Assembly (NCBI RefSeq): GCF_008107695.1
Contig: NZ_VIRG01000066.1
Span: forward strand, 310,001 to 374,000
Reading direction: 5' to 3'
Origin: Stappia sp. BW2
GTDB lineage: Bacteria > Pseudomonadota > Alphaproteobacteria > Rhizobiales > Stappiaceae
Length of the DNA stretch: 64,000 nucleotides
Part shown: positions 1-7,804 of the stretch, one piece after another
How positions within the stretch are numbered: the stretch's first letter is position 1
Layout of the letters: the number at the start of each line of letters is the position of its first letter
Position numbers and translations under genes: made by a program
The notes under the pieces: model-generated
What the model saw: the letters and a program-made list of their open reading frames with translations, nothing else
What the model was told of the DNA's origin: nothing
Databases searched by the model: none

Positions 1-1
1 C

Positions 2-295
2 ACACACAGGCTGCTGGCCATGTCCGGCCCGCGTGCCTGTGAATGGCGCGCCCCGGTGAGTGAGTTTCTCAATCGTCCCCTTTGGCGTTTTGCGTCCGAA
101 GGCATAAGGGCAACCGAGCATCGGCTGGCCGACTATGGCTGGTTCGAACCAGACGCCCCGGACATTGTCTACAGCACGGAACATGTCGACTTTCCGGAAA
201 TGACCATTCCGGAAAGCACCATCCGGATATCGCGCCTGCCGCTGTCCGACGGGCGTTTTGCACGCCTTGTCCGCGAAGAATTGCCTGGCTCGTAA
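2..295 (+). CDS. C-terminal part of an unrecognised protein (5' end outside window)
   Basis: The frame is open from the left edge of the window to a TAA at 293-295, so this is probably the 3' end of a longer gene; an ATG at 20 exists but has no visible ribosome binding site. About 97 residues are visible. The piece is rich in Arg, Glu and Pro, has no membrane segment, and contains no motif I can assign to a family. It is followed after 74 bp by the HD-domain gene on the same strand. A complete 91-residue protein starting at 20 is the alternative. Confidence 0.45.
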   Translation, partial: THRLLAMSGPRACEWRAPVSEFLNRPLWRFASEGIRATEHRLADYGWFEPDAPDIVYSTEHVDFPEMTIPESTIRISRLPLSDGRFARLVREELPGS

Positions 296-369
296 ACCAG
301 CACATAATTCTGGCGCATAAATTATGCGGAAGCTCGCCCGAGCTGGCCGCCAGCCCTAGTCTGACCGCC

Positions 370-990
370 ATGACACTGACCGCCCCTCCCCTCAATCTTC
401 CGGACATCTCCTCAGCCAGACTGACCGGTCTCCTGGATTTCCTGCAATCTGCCGAGCAGCTGAAAGACACGCTTCGCTCGGGAACGACCGCCAATGGCAG
501 GCCTGAAAGCACGGCTGAACACAGCTGGCGACTCGCCTTGATGGTTCTGCTGTTCGAACAGGAGCTGAAAGCGATCGACTTGCTAAAACTCCTGAAACTG
601 ACACTGGTGCATGATCTCGGTGAAGCCATTTCGGGAGATATCCCCGCCCCCTTGCAGACACCCGGAGACAACCGGCAGGATCGGGAACGGCGGGACTTTC
701 TAACCTTGTGCGAACCACTGCCGGCAGACGTGGCTGAAGAGCTGCTGTCGCTTTGGGATGAATATGCAGCGGCAAAAACGGCGGAGGCTCAAATCGCCAA
801 GGCGTTCGATAAGCTGGAAACCATGCTTCAGCACGTCTTGATGCCCAGGCAGGCCCCTTCGTTTTACGCATTCAACATGGGTTATGGCCGCGATCGTACC
901 GACTGCTGCGCCCTGACCCGCCAGATGCGGGAAACGGTCGACGATCTGACCCAGGCCTTGATGACGGATGCCCGCCGGGAAAACGCCTGA
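370..990 (+). CDS. HD domain phosphohydrolase, YfbR/HDDC2-like
   Basis: A 206-residue soluble protein of the HD_3 family, whose characterised members (E. coli YfbR, human HDDC2) are metal-dependent 5'-deoxynucleotidases. The metal-binding set is visible: His51 (AEHSW), His81-Asp82 in VHDLGE with Glu85, and Asp147 (KAFDKLE). Length agrees with the family at about 200 residues. I start at ATG 370 because the open frame further upstream overlaps the preceding gene in another frame and lacks HD-family sequence; the Shine-Dalgarno site before 370 is weak. Nucleotidase activity is inferred from family, and the nucleotide substrate cannot be read from sequence. Confidence 0.85.
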   Translation: MTLTAPPLNLPDISSARLTGLLDFLQSAEQLKDTLRSGTTANGRPESTAEHSWRLALMVLLFEQELKAIDLLKLLKLTLVHDLGEAISGDIPAPLQTPGDNRQDRERRDFLTLCEPLPADVAEELLSLWDEYAAAKTAEAQIAKAFDKLETMLQHVLMPRQAPSFYAFNMGYGRDRTDCCALTRQMRETVDDLTQALMTDARRENA

Positions 991-1126
991 GCGACCCATC
1001 ATGACACACCTCCTCGACGACGTTTCCCGCCGAAGAGGCTCCGGTTCCGGTCAGACAGTTTCTTATTTGCCGAGAATGGGTTTACGCTTCCGGATGTACC
1101 AGTCAGACACTGCCGGAGGAAGCAGC

Positions 1127-1498
1127 ATGTACACTATCCTGCCCCGCAGCCACGGTGCTGTTCTCGGGGTCGAAATTTCCGGAAAAGTCGATGTCGAACA
1201 GGAACAGAGCCTGATCGCCCGGGCTGAGGAAATGATCGAGGACCAGGGCAAGATCAGCGTCCTGGTCGTTCTGGGTGACCATGTCGGCGTGTCCTTCGAG
1301 GCTGCCAAGGAGGACATCAGATGGGTGCTGGCCAACATGCAGCATCTCAACAAGATCGCCATCGTGACGGACAGCAAATTGCTGGCGGCGCTTGTTGCAA
1401 TAGACGCTACGTTCGCCAAGATGGTCGGCATTCAGGAAAAACACTTTGACCGGGATGAAATCGACATCGCCTGGCACTGGATCGAAAGTCCGGCCTGA
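1127..1498 (+). CDS. STAS/SpoIIAA-like protein
   Basis: A 123-residue cytosolic protein resembling the SpoIIAA-like (DUF3478) group of STAS/SEC14-type folds: an N-terminal beta strand with a GVEISGKV segment, a central hydrophobic strand (ISVLVVLGDHVG) and a C-terminal half ending in HWIES. The start at 1127 is chosen because GGAGGA lies at 1115-1120, six bases upstream; an in-frame ATG at 968 would overlap the preceding gene and lacks such a site. These proteins are widespread and mostly uncharacterised; a role in lipid or small-molecule binding is proposed for the fold, but nothing here fixes the ligand. Confidence 0.8.
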   Translation: MYTILPRSHGAVLGVEISGKVDVEQEQSLIARAEEMIEDQGKISVLVVLGDHVGVSFEAAKEDIRWVLANMQHLNKIAIVTDSKLLAALVAIDATFAKMVGIQEKHFDRDEIDIAWHWIESPA

Positions 1499-1500
1499 AG

Positions 1501-1549
1501 TCTTTTGCAAAAGAGCCTCCGGCCAATCGCAGTTCGGCCTGATCAGGCC
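1501..1549. repeat. Two adjacent perfect palindromes between convergent genes
   Basis: Within the 71 bp between the SpoIIAA-like gene and the convergent amidotransferase gene there are two perfect 14-bp palindromes, TCTTTTGCAAAAGA at 1501-1514 and GGCCTGATCAGGCC at 1536-1549. Neither has a loop or T-run typical of an intrinsic terminator, so they could be protein-binding sites or weak bidirectional transcript ends. Confidence 0.4.
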
Positions 1550-1569
1550 TGGTCGATCAGTTGGTGCGA

Positions 1570-2358
1570 TCAGGCATCAACAAGCTGTTCGTCACTCAGG
1601 AAGGCAACCTGCTTCACCTTGCCGTCCCTGACTTCGATCATCTGGCCCTGGGGAACCTCCATCCAGCAGCCGCGCGCTTCGTCCAACGGTTCTGAAACCA
1701 CCATCACGCCGTCGTCATAGACACGGTAATAGAGTGTCGGTGCCAGGTTGTCCGAAGCGTACCGTGCCGCAAAGAGCGTTTCTCCATCCGACCAGCCGGC
1801 GGCAAAACGCATGTGCGGCGTCGTTCCGGCATATTTGGACAGCGCTTCAGCCTCGAACACCGCGCGTGCCATGGCCGCACGCGGGTGCAGATCAAGACCA
1901 TAGGCAAGCGCAACCAGAAACAGGCTTTCGCTGTCGGTGCCGCCGATTCGGTCGCGGTAGAGGTCGTCCGGGATCATGTTATCGAGGCGGCGACGTACCT
2001 TGTCGTAACCGCCAACCTGACCGTTGTGCATGAAGGTCCAGCGCTGAAAGGTGAACGGGTGGCAGTTGTCCCGCGAAGTCGCCGTTCCGGTGGACGCGCG
2101 TACATGCGCCAGAAAGTGGCGCGAGCGTATGTGTTTGGCGATCTGCAACAGGTTCGGATCCGACCAGGCCGGACGCACGTCCTTGTAAACACAAGGAATC
2201 TCGCGCTCACCATACCAGGCGACGCCGAAGCCGTCGGCATTGACGGACGTCTTGCAGGAAAGTGCGTTACGGCTCTGATCAATCAGCGAATGCGCCGGGT
2301 CGCAAATGACTTCTTCCAGATATTTCGGAGCTCCGCTCCAGGCAGCCCAGCGGCACAT
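1570..2358 (-). CDS. Class II glutamine amidotransferase, EgtC/YafJ-like
   Basis: A 262-residue protein that begins MCRWAAW, so removal of Met exposes the Cys nucleophile typical of Ntn-type class II amidotransferases. Further family marks are the NADGFGV segment, the AHVRAST strand and the FMHNGQV motif that positions the glutamine. ATG 2358 is preferred over the open frame further upstream because only this start gives Cys2. It lies 16 bp downstream of the class V PLP enzyme on the same strand, implying one transcript. The layout (MCR-W-GA, NADG-GV, HNG) resembles mycobacterial EgtC, which removes gamma-glutamate in ergothioneine synthesis, but also E. coli YafJ; the substrate is open. Confidence 0.8.
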   Translation of the reverse strand: MCRWAAWSGAPKYLEEVICDPAHSLIDQSRNALSCKTSVNADGFGVAWYGEREIPCVYKDVRPAWSDPNLLQIAKHIRSRHFLAHVRASTGTATSRDNCHPFTFQRWTFMHNGQVGGYDKVRRRLDNMIPDDLYRDRIGGTDSESLFLVALAYGLDLHPRAAMARAVFEAEALSKYAGTTPHMRFAAGWSDGETLFAARYASDNLAPTLYYRVYDDGVMVVSEPLDEARGCWMEVPQGQMIEVRDGKVKQVAFLSDEQLVDA

Positions 2359-2374
2359 GTCGACTTGGTATCCT

Positions 2375-3844
2375 TCAAGCTGCGTCTTGCATTGCCTTGA
2401 ACCGGGCGGTGGTTTCATCGCACGCGTAATCGTCCGCGGCCGGATAGGGATGCAACGCCAGCTCATCAACGGCGGCAATGATCCTGTCCGCCTTGTCTTC
2501 TGTCATGAGCACCGAAAAATTGAGCCGTGTCCAGCCGGGTTTCTTCAGTTCTTCACCGGAAAGAATGCCTGTCCGCAGCGCTTCGGACTGTTCCGGTCCG
2601 ATATCCAGCAACCGGTGAGCATAAGGCCCCGCGCAGGCGCAACCGCCACGCGCCTGAATGCCATGAAGGTCCGACAGCATGCGGGTGACAAGCTGCTGGT
2701 GGACATAACCTCCACGCTCCAGATCACGCACACGGAACGAGAACACCGGCAACACGTGCGACGCCTTGTCGTTTCCAAGAATTTCAATGGCCGGATTGTT
2801 ACGCCAGACGGCCAGCGCCCTCGCCCGCCAGGCGGCATTCCGCTCGTCCATCACCTGTTGTCCGATGGCTTCCTTGACCAGAAAGGCAAGGGCTGCGCGG
2901 ATGTCGCCAATGACATTCGGTGTTCCCGCTTCCTCGCGGGCTGAAAGATTGCCGGAGTAGTCATGTGCCCAGGGCGACACGAAACGCACGGTGCCGCCTC
3001 CCGGAAAGACCGGTGTTGCCTTGCTCACGGCGTCCTTGCGCACGATCATGATACCTGAGGCGGCGGGTCCGCCGATGAACTTGTGCGGCGAGACGACAAC
3101 GGCATCCTTCTGCGCATCCGTCCCGGCCTTCATGTCGACCGGCAGATACGGACCCGAGCCTGCACAGTCCCAGACGGTGAGAGCGCCGTAGCGCTTCAGC
3201 AACCGCGTGACCGCTTCGTCGTCGGTAACGATGCCGGTTACGTTGGACATCATGGAAAACGCACCGACGATCAGTCGACCGGAGCCTGCGTTGCGCAGCA
3301 CATCTTCCAGTTCGGCAAGATCAGGACCGCCATTCTCTGCTTCGTTAATCTCGACAACCTCAGCCCCACTTTCACGCCATGGCAGAATGTCGGAATGATG
3401 CTCGTAGGGCCCGATCACGACGAGCGGATGTTCACCCCGCTCAGCCGCTGCGGAAACGCCAAGAAGATGCACCAGCCGGTTGAGCCCCGCCGTTGCACCT
3501 GAGCCGCAGAAAACGGTCGCATAGGTGTCATCTGCCCCGCAAATGCGCGCGATTTCAGACCGCGCTGCCTCGCGCATCCGCGTCATGGCGCTACCACAGT
3601 AGGAGGCTTCCGTGTGGCTGTTGGCGTAGACCGGCAGGATGTCTTCCAGAACGAACTCCTCGATCTGGCGCAAGGCGCGTCCGGAGGCCACGTAGTCGGC
3701 ATAGATCAGCTCGCGTTCACCGTACGGACCGGAGACGGATTTCCCCTCGCCGATCAATCCCGTTCGCAAGCGGGAGATCAGATCCGGGGCCTTCAGATCC
3801 TCGATGAAATGATCGAGTGCGGTGCCAGTTTTGTGGGTCATCAT
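2375..3844 (-). CDS. Class V aminotransferase / cysteine desulfurase-like PLP enzyme
   Basis: A 489-residue fold-type I PLP enzyme. Visible are the glycine-rich phosphate loop (CGSGATAG, about 113-120), the ring-stacking region at His149-His150, Asp226 (VWDCAGS) that binds the pyridine nitrogen, and Lys255 in SPHKFIGG as the Schiff-base lysine. A late GGCACAGPY segment carries Cys402 and Cys404. Two ATGs in a row begin the gene; GGAG lies a few bases upstream. It heads a two-gene unit with the amidotransferase. Related proteins include isopenicillin epimerase-like, selenocysteine-lyase-like and EgtE-like C-S lyases; which reaction applies cannot be decided from sequence. It is about 80-100 residues longer than SufS or EgtE. 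Confidence 0.8.
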   Translation of the reverse strand: MMTHKTGTALDHFIEDLKAPDLISRLRTGLIGEGKSVSGPYGERELIYADYVASGRALRQIEEFVLEDILPVYANSHTEASYCGSAMTRMREAARSEIARICGADDTYATVFCGSGATAGLNRLVHLLGVSAAAERGEHPLVVIGPYEHHSDILPWRESGAEVVEINEAENGGPDLAELEDVLRNAGSGRLIVGAFSMMSNVTGIVTDDEAVTRLLKRYGALTVWDCAGSGPYLPVDMKAGTDAQKDAVVVSPHKFIGGPAASGIMIVRKDAVSKATPVFPGGGTVRFVSPWAHDYSGNLSAREEAGTPNVIGDIRAALAFLVKEAIGQQVMDERNAAWRARALAVWRNNPAIEILGNDKASHVLPVFSFRVRDLERGGYVHQQLVTRMLSDLHGIQARGGCACAGPYAHRLLDIGPEQSEALRTGILSGEELKKPGWTRLNFSVLMTEDKADRIIAAVDELALHPYPAADDYACDETTARFKAMQDAA

Positions 3845-3934
3845 ATGCTCCGAAACGACTTTTCCGGATCATACGACCACTTTGGATGTGATTTCCTCAC
3901 CTCATTCAATTGTCATACTTCTGAATTTGTGTCA

Positions 3935-3974
3935 TTTGATCGAATATGGAGAAAAAATTCGATCAAATTGATCG
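3935..3974. promoter_or_regulatory. Inverted repeat over the start of the Lrp-type gene, candidate autoregulatory operator
   Basis: TTTGATCGAAT (3935-3945) and ATTCGATCAAA (3957-3967) are perfect 11-bp inverted copies whose centres are 22 bp apart, about two helical turns. The right arm overlaps a second palindrome, CGATCAA-A-TTGATCG (3960-3974). The ATG at 3946 lies between the arms, so the element could bind the regulator or fold in the mRNA over the start codon. Confidence 0.55.
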
Positions 3975-4407
3975 CGCGCTGTTGCGCGCCCTGCAACGGG
4001 ACGCCCGCCTGTCGCAACGCGACCTTGCAGACACGGTTGGCCTTTCCCAGAACGCTTGCTGGCGCCGGTTGAAAGCACTCTATGACAGCGGTTTGATCGA
4101 AGGGCACACGATCCGGCTGGATCCGGCCAGGATCGGGCTGAACCTCACCGTCTTCGTGATGATCCGGACCCGGCATCACTCCAAGGAATGGCTGGAGAGG
4201 TTCCGGAGCGAAGTGGTTTCCATTGCGAACGTGATTGATTTCTACCGGATTGCCGGTGATTACGATTACATGCTGAAAGTCGTTGCCGAAGACATGAATG
4301 CCTTCGACAGGGTGTATCAGCGCCTGATCGAGAAGGTCGATCTGGATACGGTCACGTCGTACATGACCATGGAATCGATCGCGGACGCCCGCGATCTTCC
4401 AATTTAA
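3946..4407 (+). CDS. Lrp/AsnC family transcriptional regulator
   Basis: A 153-residue protein with the standard Lrp layout: an N-terminal helix-turn-helix (roughly residues 5-60, with LSQNACWRRLKAL as recognition part) and a C-terminal RAM/AsnC ligand domain (about 65-150, including the IAGDYDYMLKV strand typical of the ligand pocket). It is divergent from the class V PLP enzyme and amidotransferase pair, with 101 bp between the start codons, and so probably senses an amino acid and controls those genes and itself. A perfect inverted repeat covers its own start. The start was chosen because MEKKFDQIDRALL is the usual beginning of this family. Confidence 0.9.
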   Translation: MEKKFDQIDRALLRALQRDARLSQRDLADTVGLSQNACWRRLKALYDSGLIEGHTIRLDPARIGLNLTVFVMIRTRHHSKEWLERFRSEVVSIANVIDFYRIAGDYDYMLKVVAEDMNAFDRVYQRLIEKVDLDTVTSYMTMESIADARDLPI

Positions 4408-4413
4408 AGAGCC

Positions 4414-7077
4414 TCAGCGGCGGCGTCCGCCGCCTCCCCTGCGCACACCACCGCCAGAACGCTGGGGCCGCGCCTGCGGGCGTGAGCGCTGAACATTGCG
4501 CTGACGGTTGACCTGCCGGTTGCCGGCCGTTCTGGCCCGCTGATCCCGGCTCAAATGTGCAGGCGCCTGGGGCCTCGCTGCCGGACGCGTGGCCGGGCGG
4601 GTCGCAGGGCGCTGCACAGTTGGCTTCTGGACGCTCGGCCGCTGCACATTGGGACGCTCCGCCGGTCTTTGCACATTTGGACGTTGAACACTGGGACGTT
4701 GAACATTGGGACGCTCAACTTTCGGTCGCTGGCCGGCAGGAAGGTTGGTCGGGCGCTGAACGTTGGGCCGGTTCTGTGCCTTGTCGCCCAACGGTCGGTT
4801 GGCAAGGGCGGCCCCTGCCCCGGCACCAATCGCACCGCCAGCCAGTCCGGCGCTGACATCACCCGCACGATCCCGGATTGCGTCGCGGGATGGTGCGGCA
4901 ACCTGATCCCAACGGCCTCCCTGGAATTTCTGCCACGTATCTCCGTCACGGCGATAAACGCTGCCGTCTCGGCCGGCGAAGACGTCACCCCGGCGATCAA
5001 GGTTGGCCACCTGGCCGAGATTGCCGTCCTTTTTCCAGCGCTGGACGGTGCTCGCCTGAACATCACGCGTGCGCGACCATTCCGGCCCGCTTACGACCTT
5101 GCCACCCCAGGAGCCATAAATGCCCCTGACCCCACCAGCCACGACACGGTTGCCGGTACGCGGATTATACGCGCTGATAAAGCCGGCACTGCCGCGCGGC
5201 CCGCTGATGGCGCCGCCGCGGATATAGCCGCCGGTACGGGGATTGTAGATACCGCCTCCGGCAATGCCTCTCAGCGGTCCATAGGCGTAACCGTAGCGGC
5301 CGAAAGTGCCCCGGACCGGGTTATAAAAAGCACCGATGCCATAGGTTACCGGTCGTGGAAAGTAGATGGGACGCAGACCCGGGCGATACCAGGGCCGGTA
5401 ATAATATCCGGTGCCATAGACGAAGACGCCCCAGGACAGGAACCCGGCCAGATAGCCCATCGTATACCCGTACCAGACCGCACCAGGCTCGCTGTCGTAG
5501 ATGCGAACATAGGTGGTGTTGTAGACCGGGGAAGACGGCGGAATGGTATAGATCTCGTCCGGCACGGCCGTTGCGACGGTAAACGGCCCCTGAGGACTGT
5601 CCCCCACAAACCAGACACCGTTCTGCAGCACGTAGTATTTCGCGCCGACCTGGATCACCTGGTCGCTGGTATTGACTGCATAGGACATCGACGTGCCGTC
5701 GATCTTTTCAAATTCCGGATCGCCCGCATAGGAAACGTCCGCACTGACGGAACCGACCTCGACACGGGCAGTTGTCGGAATGCTGGCTTTCAGCCTGGCC
5801 TGAGAGGCCTCCGAAGTGCCCGGAATGGAGGAGCGGACAGAATAGTAAGGTGCATCTTCCGGCAGGTTCTGAAAATCAGACGGCATGTCCGGTGTCGTGA
5901 ACGTCCATGGCCCTTCGAGCGAGGCAGACTTGAACCAGCGTCCGGAGACGAGAATGTACCAGGTGGACGTGGATTTCAGGAAGAACACATCGCTGTCGGT
6001 GTTGGAGGCCCACTCAAGATCGGTGCCTTTTACCGGTTCCAGCGCAGGTTTGCCGTCAAAGACGATCATTTCCGCCGGTTTGTCGGAATAGATCACCTTC
6101 GGCGGCGCGTTGTCGGCAAACGGTTCGCCCGGGATCGCTTCCCTGGTTTCCTTCCAGTTGTCGTCATCGGGCAGAGATCCGATCAGATCCGGCAACTTGT
6201 CGACTGCTTGCCAACCGGCAGACACATCCTTGGTTTTCATCCAGGACTTTTCATCGCGAAGATAAAGCTCCCCGCTCTCATCGATTCTCAGAATGTCCCA
6301 GTTGCTGTTGACCACGAAGCTGAGGCCCTGGTCACCCTTGACGGGCGCAAAGATCGGCGCGCCTTCGGTCTGCACGAGAATGGCCGGTTCGGTGGAGATG
6401 AAAATCGGTGGTGCTTCCGAATTCAGGCCCTGGACATCGTCCATGCGTTTGTATTCGGCAAGGCCGGCGGTGATCCGGTCTTCCTTCACCGTGATTGTTC
6501 CGGTTGGCATGATCTTGCCGACCTGAAGTGACAGGTCGGTGAGCGACTGCCGGTCCAGTGCCGAAAAATCCAGCTCCGTCACCTGAAGCTGATTGATATC
6601 CACTTTGCTCTTGCCGGTGTCTGCCACAGTCGTGCCGCTGACGCCGATTACGCCAAACACCGGCTTGGTATCCTTGTCCTTGATGTATTCCGCGGCCACG
6701 AGCGCCTTCAGCGTCTTGAAGTTGTCCCACTCTGTAAATTGCGGCTGATAGAGCACCAGCGTGGCTCCTGCGTCGGTCTGGAAGGACCGGGGCCAGCCGG
6801 TTGTCTGTTCCGGTTCGCTGAGCTGCAGATACTGGCCGCTGACGAAGCCGTTCTGACCGTTGTAGCTGATGGAACACCAGGCGCCGCTATCGTCGCAGTT
6901 TTCCATCTCGACCTGCGTGCCGGAGGGGACGGTTCCGAGGGAACCGAAGTTCGTTCCCGGGCCTTGCCGGAAATTGACGTTGGCCGTCGTGACGGCAGGC
7001 GCGGCAAGCACCCCGTTGATGAAAACCGTTTGCAAAATCAACGTTGAAGACAATAGAACGGAGAGTGACTTACGCAT
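4414..7077 (-). CDS. Large secreted SH3-domain protein with a basic Arg/Pro-rich tail
   Basis: An 887-residue protein. It starts with a signal peptide (MRKSLSVLLSS..., cleavage likely near VLAAPA), then a bacterial SH3 domain (about 25-85, NVNFRQGPGTNFG) as found in envelope proteins. A long beta-rich middle region follows, with repeated FxSxxPAxIVxxGxP-like strands, a Tyr/Trp-rich stretch (GYYYRPWYRPG), and Gly-rich segments repeating YNPRTG. The last about 130 residues are low-complexity RP/NVQRP repeats ending in GGGGRRR. ATG 7077 is preceded by GGGAGG, and the open frame upstream of it is not signal-like. Similar proteins in Rhizobiales are annotated as SH3 or carbohydrate-binding proteins of unknown role; a periplasmic or surface location is likely. 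Confidence 0.75.
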   Translation of the reverse strand: MRKSLSVLLSSTLILQTVFINGVLAAPAVTTANVNFRQGPGTNFGSLGTVPSGTQVEMENCDDSGAWCSISYNGQNGFVSGQYLQLSEPEQTTGWPRSFQTDAGATLVLYQPQFTEWDNFKTLKALVAAEYIKDKDTKPVFGVIGVSGTTVADTGKSKVDINQLQVTELDFSALDRQSLTDLSLQVGKIMPTGTITVKEDRITAGLAEYKRMDDVQGLNSEAPPIFISTEPAILVQTEGAPIFAPVKGDQGLSFVVNSNWDILRIDESGELYLRDEKSWMKTKDVSAGWQAVDKLPDLIGSLPDDDNWKETREAIPGEPFADNAPPKVIYSDKPAEMIVFDGKPALEPVKGTDLEWASNTDSDVFFLKSTSTWYILVSGRWFKSASLEGPWTFTTPDMPSDFQNLPEDAPYYSVRSSIPGTSEASQARLKASIPTTARVEVGSVSADVSYAGDPEFEKIDGTSMSYAVNTSDQVIQVGAKYYVLQNGVWFVGDSPQGPFTVATAVPDEIYTIPPSSPVYNTTYVRIYDSEPGAVWYGYTMGYLAGFLSWGVFVYGTGYYYRPWYRPGLRPIYFPRPVTYGIGAFYNPVRGTFGRYGYAYGPLRGIAGGGIYNPRTGGYIRGGAISGPRGSAGFISAYNPRTGNRVVAGGVRGIYGSWGGKVVSGPEWSRTRDVQASTVQRWKKDGNLGQVANLDRRGDVFAGRDGSVYRRDGDTWQKFQGGRWDQVAAPSRDAIRDRAGDVSAGLAGGAIGAGAGAALANRPLGDKAQNRPNVQRPTNLPAGQRPKVERPNVQRPSVQRPNVQRPAERPNVQRPSVQKPTVQRPATRPATRPAARPQAPAHLSRDQRARTAGNRQVNRQRNVQRSRPQARPQRSGGGVRRGGGGRRR
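4590..4770 (-). repeat. Degenerate repeats encoding NVQRP/SVQRP units
   Basis: Inside the SH3 gene, short 9-15 bp units repeat to encode runs such as RPNVQRP, RPSVQRP and RPATRPAT. The units are imperfect, so they look like an old repeat under selection for a basic Pro-rich tail rather than a fresh tandem array. Confidence 0.6.
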
Positions 7078-7290
7078 TTGGACCTCCCAGGGGCCGGTTC
7101 GACCAGCTCTGTCAATGTCAGTGCATGTGTCTGCGTAGCTTCCGGAGCCTGCCTGGCCCCGCAACAAACAGAAATTTGCCGTAACGCCTATTCCTTGTGA
7201 GGGTCGTCACCGCCAAATCTTAGTTTGAGTGATATTCAATCCGCAAGATCACGTTGAAAAAAACCGCATTTCGACCAGGAGTTTATTGGA

Positions 7291-7719
7291 ATGTTGAAAC
7301 GCTTCGCTCTGCCAGCCGTTCTTGCGGGGATTGTGTCGATCGGCGCCTTCCCGCCAGCCGGTCCGAAGGAAGCCAGGGCCGAGGTCTTTTATTGTGAGAG
7401 CACGCGGACACCCAAGGGCACCGAGCCCTACTGCAATTTTCTGCTTTTCGACAAGGGCTTCACCCGCCACATGCAGGTGATTGTCGCTCAGGGAGCGCAT
7501 CGGAACATCGATGTGAACGGCCGCTACGACCTATTTTGCGTCCTGGTGCAAAACCACAGGAACGTGCCCGACAACTTCGCTTACCGAAAGCAGCAATGCA
7601 AAAAGACGGATACCGGCCGCGAATACAAGGTACCGATCCGTGCCATCAACATGCGCCGCGGACGTGACGGCTTCAGTTCCAACAACGTTCAGTCCCTGTT
7701 GCCGAAGGAACGCTGGTAA
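7291..7719 (+). CDS. Small secreted protein of unknown function
   Basis: A 142-residue protein with an N-terminal signal sequence (MLKRFALPAVLAGIV, cleavage probably near ARAEV). The mature part has four cysteines (in FYCES, PYCNF, LFCVL and QQCKK), which could form two disulfides in the periplasm, and is rich in basic residues towards the C-terminus. AGGAG about nine bases before ATG 7291 supports the start. It is divergent from the large SH3 protein (214 bp between the start codons) and convergent with the oxidoreductase gene. I do not recognise a family; no catalytic motif is evident. Confidence 0.7.
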   Translation: MLKRFALPAVLAGIVSIGAFPPAGPKEARAEVFYCESTRTPKGTEPYCNFLLFDKGFTRHMQVIVAQGAHRNIDVNGRYDLFCVLVQNHRNVPDNFAYRKQQCKKTDTGREYKVPIRAINMRRGRDGFSSNNVQSLLPKERW

Positions 7720-7746
7720 GCCGAGACCTCACCTCCGGTGCAAATG

Positions 7747-7779
7747 AAAAAGGCCGGCACGACGGACGTCGCACCGGCC
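7747..7779 (-). terminator. Intrinsic terminator after the Gfo/Idh/MocA gene
   Basis: On the minus strand GGCCGGTGCGAC and GTCGTGCCGGCC form a 12-bp stem with two G-U pairs, followed directly by a T-run. It lies about 25 bp past the stop of the oxidoreductase gene. Confidence 0.75.
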
Positions 7780-7804
7780 AGGTATCTGGAGGAAAACCGG
7801 CTTG

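Noticed and set aside
4555..6531. 658-codon plus-strand frame inside the SH3 gene
   Set aside because: Antisense to a gene with signal peptide, SH3 domain and good ribosome site; its composition is that of a shadow frame.
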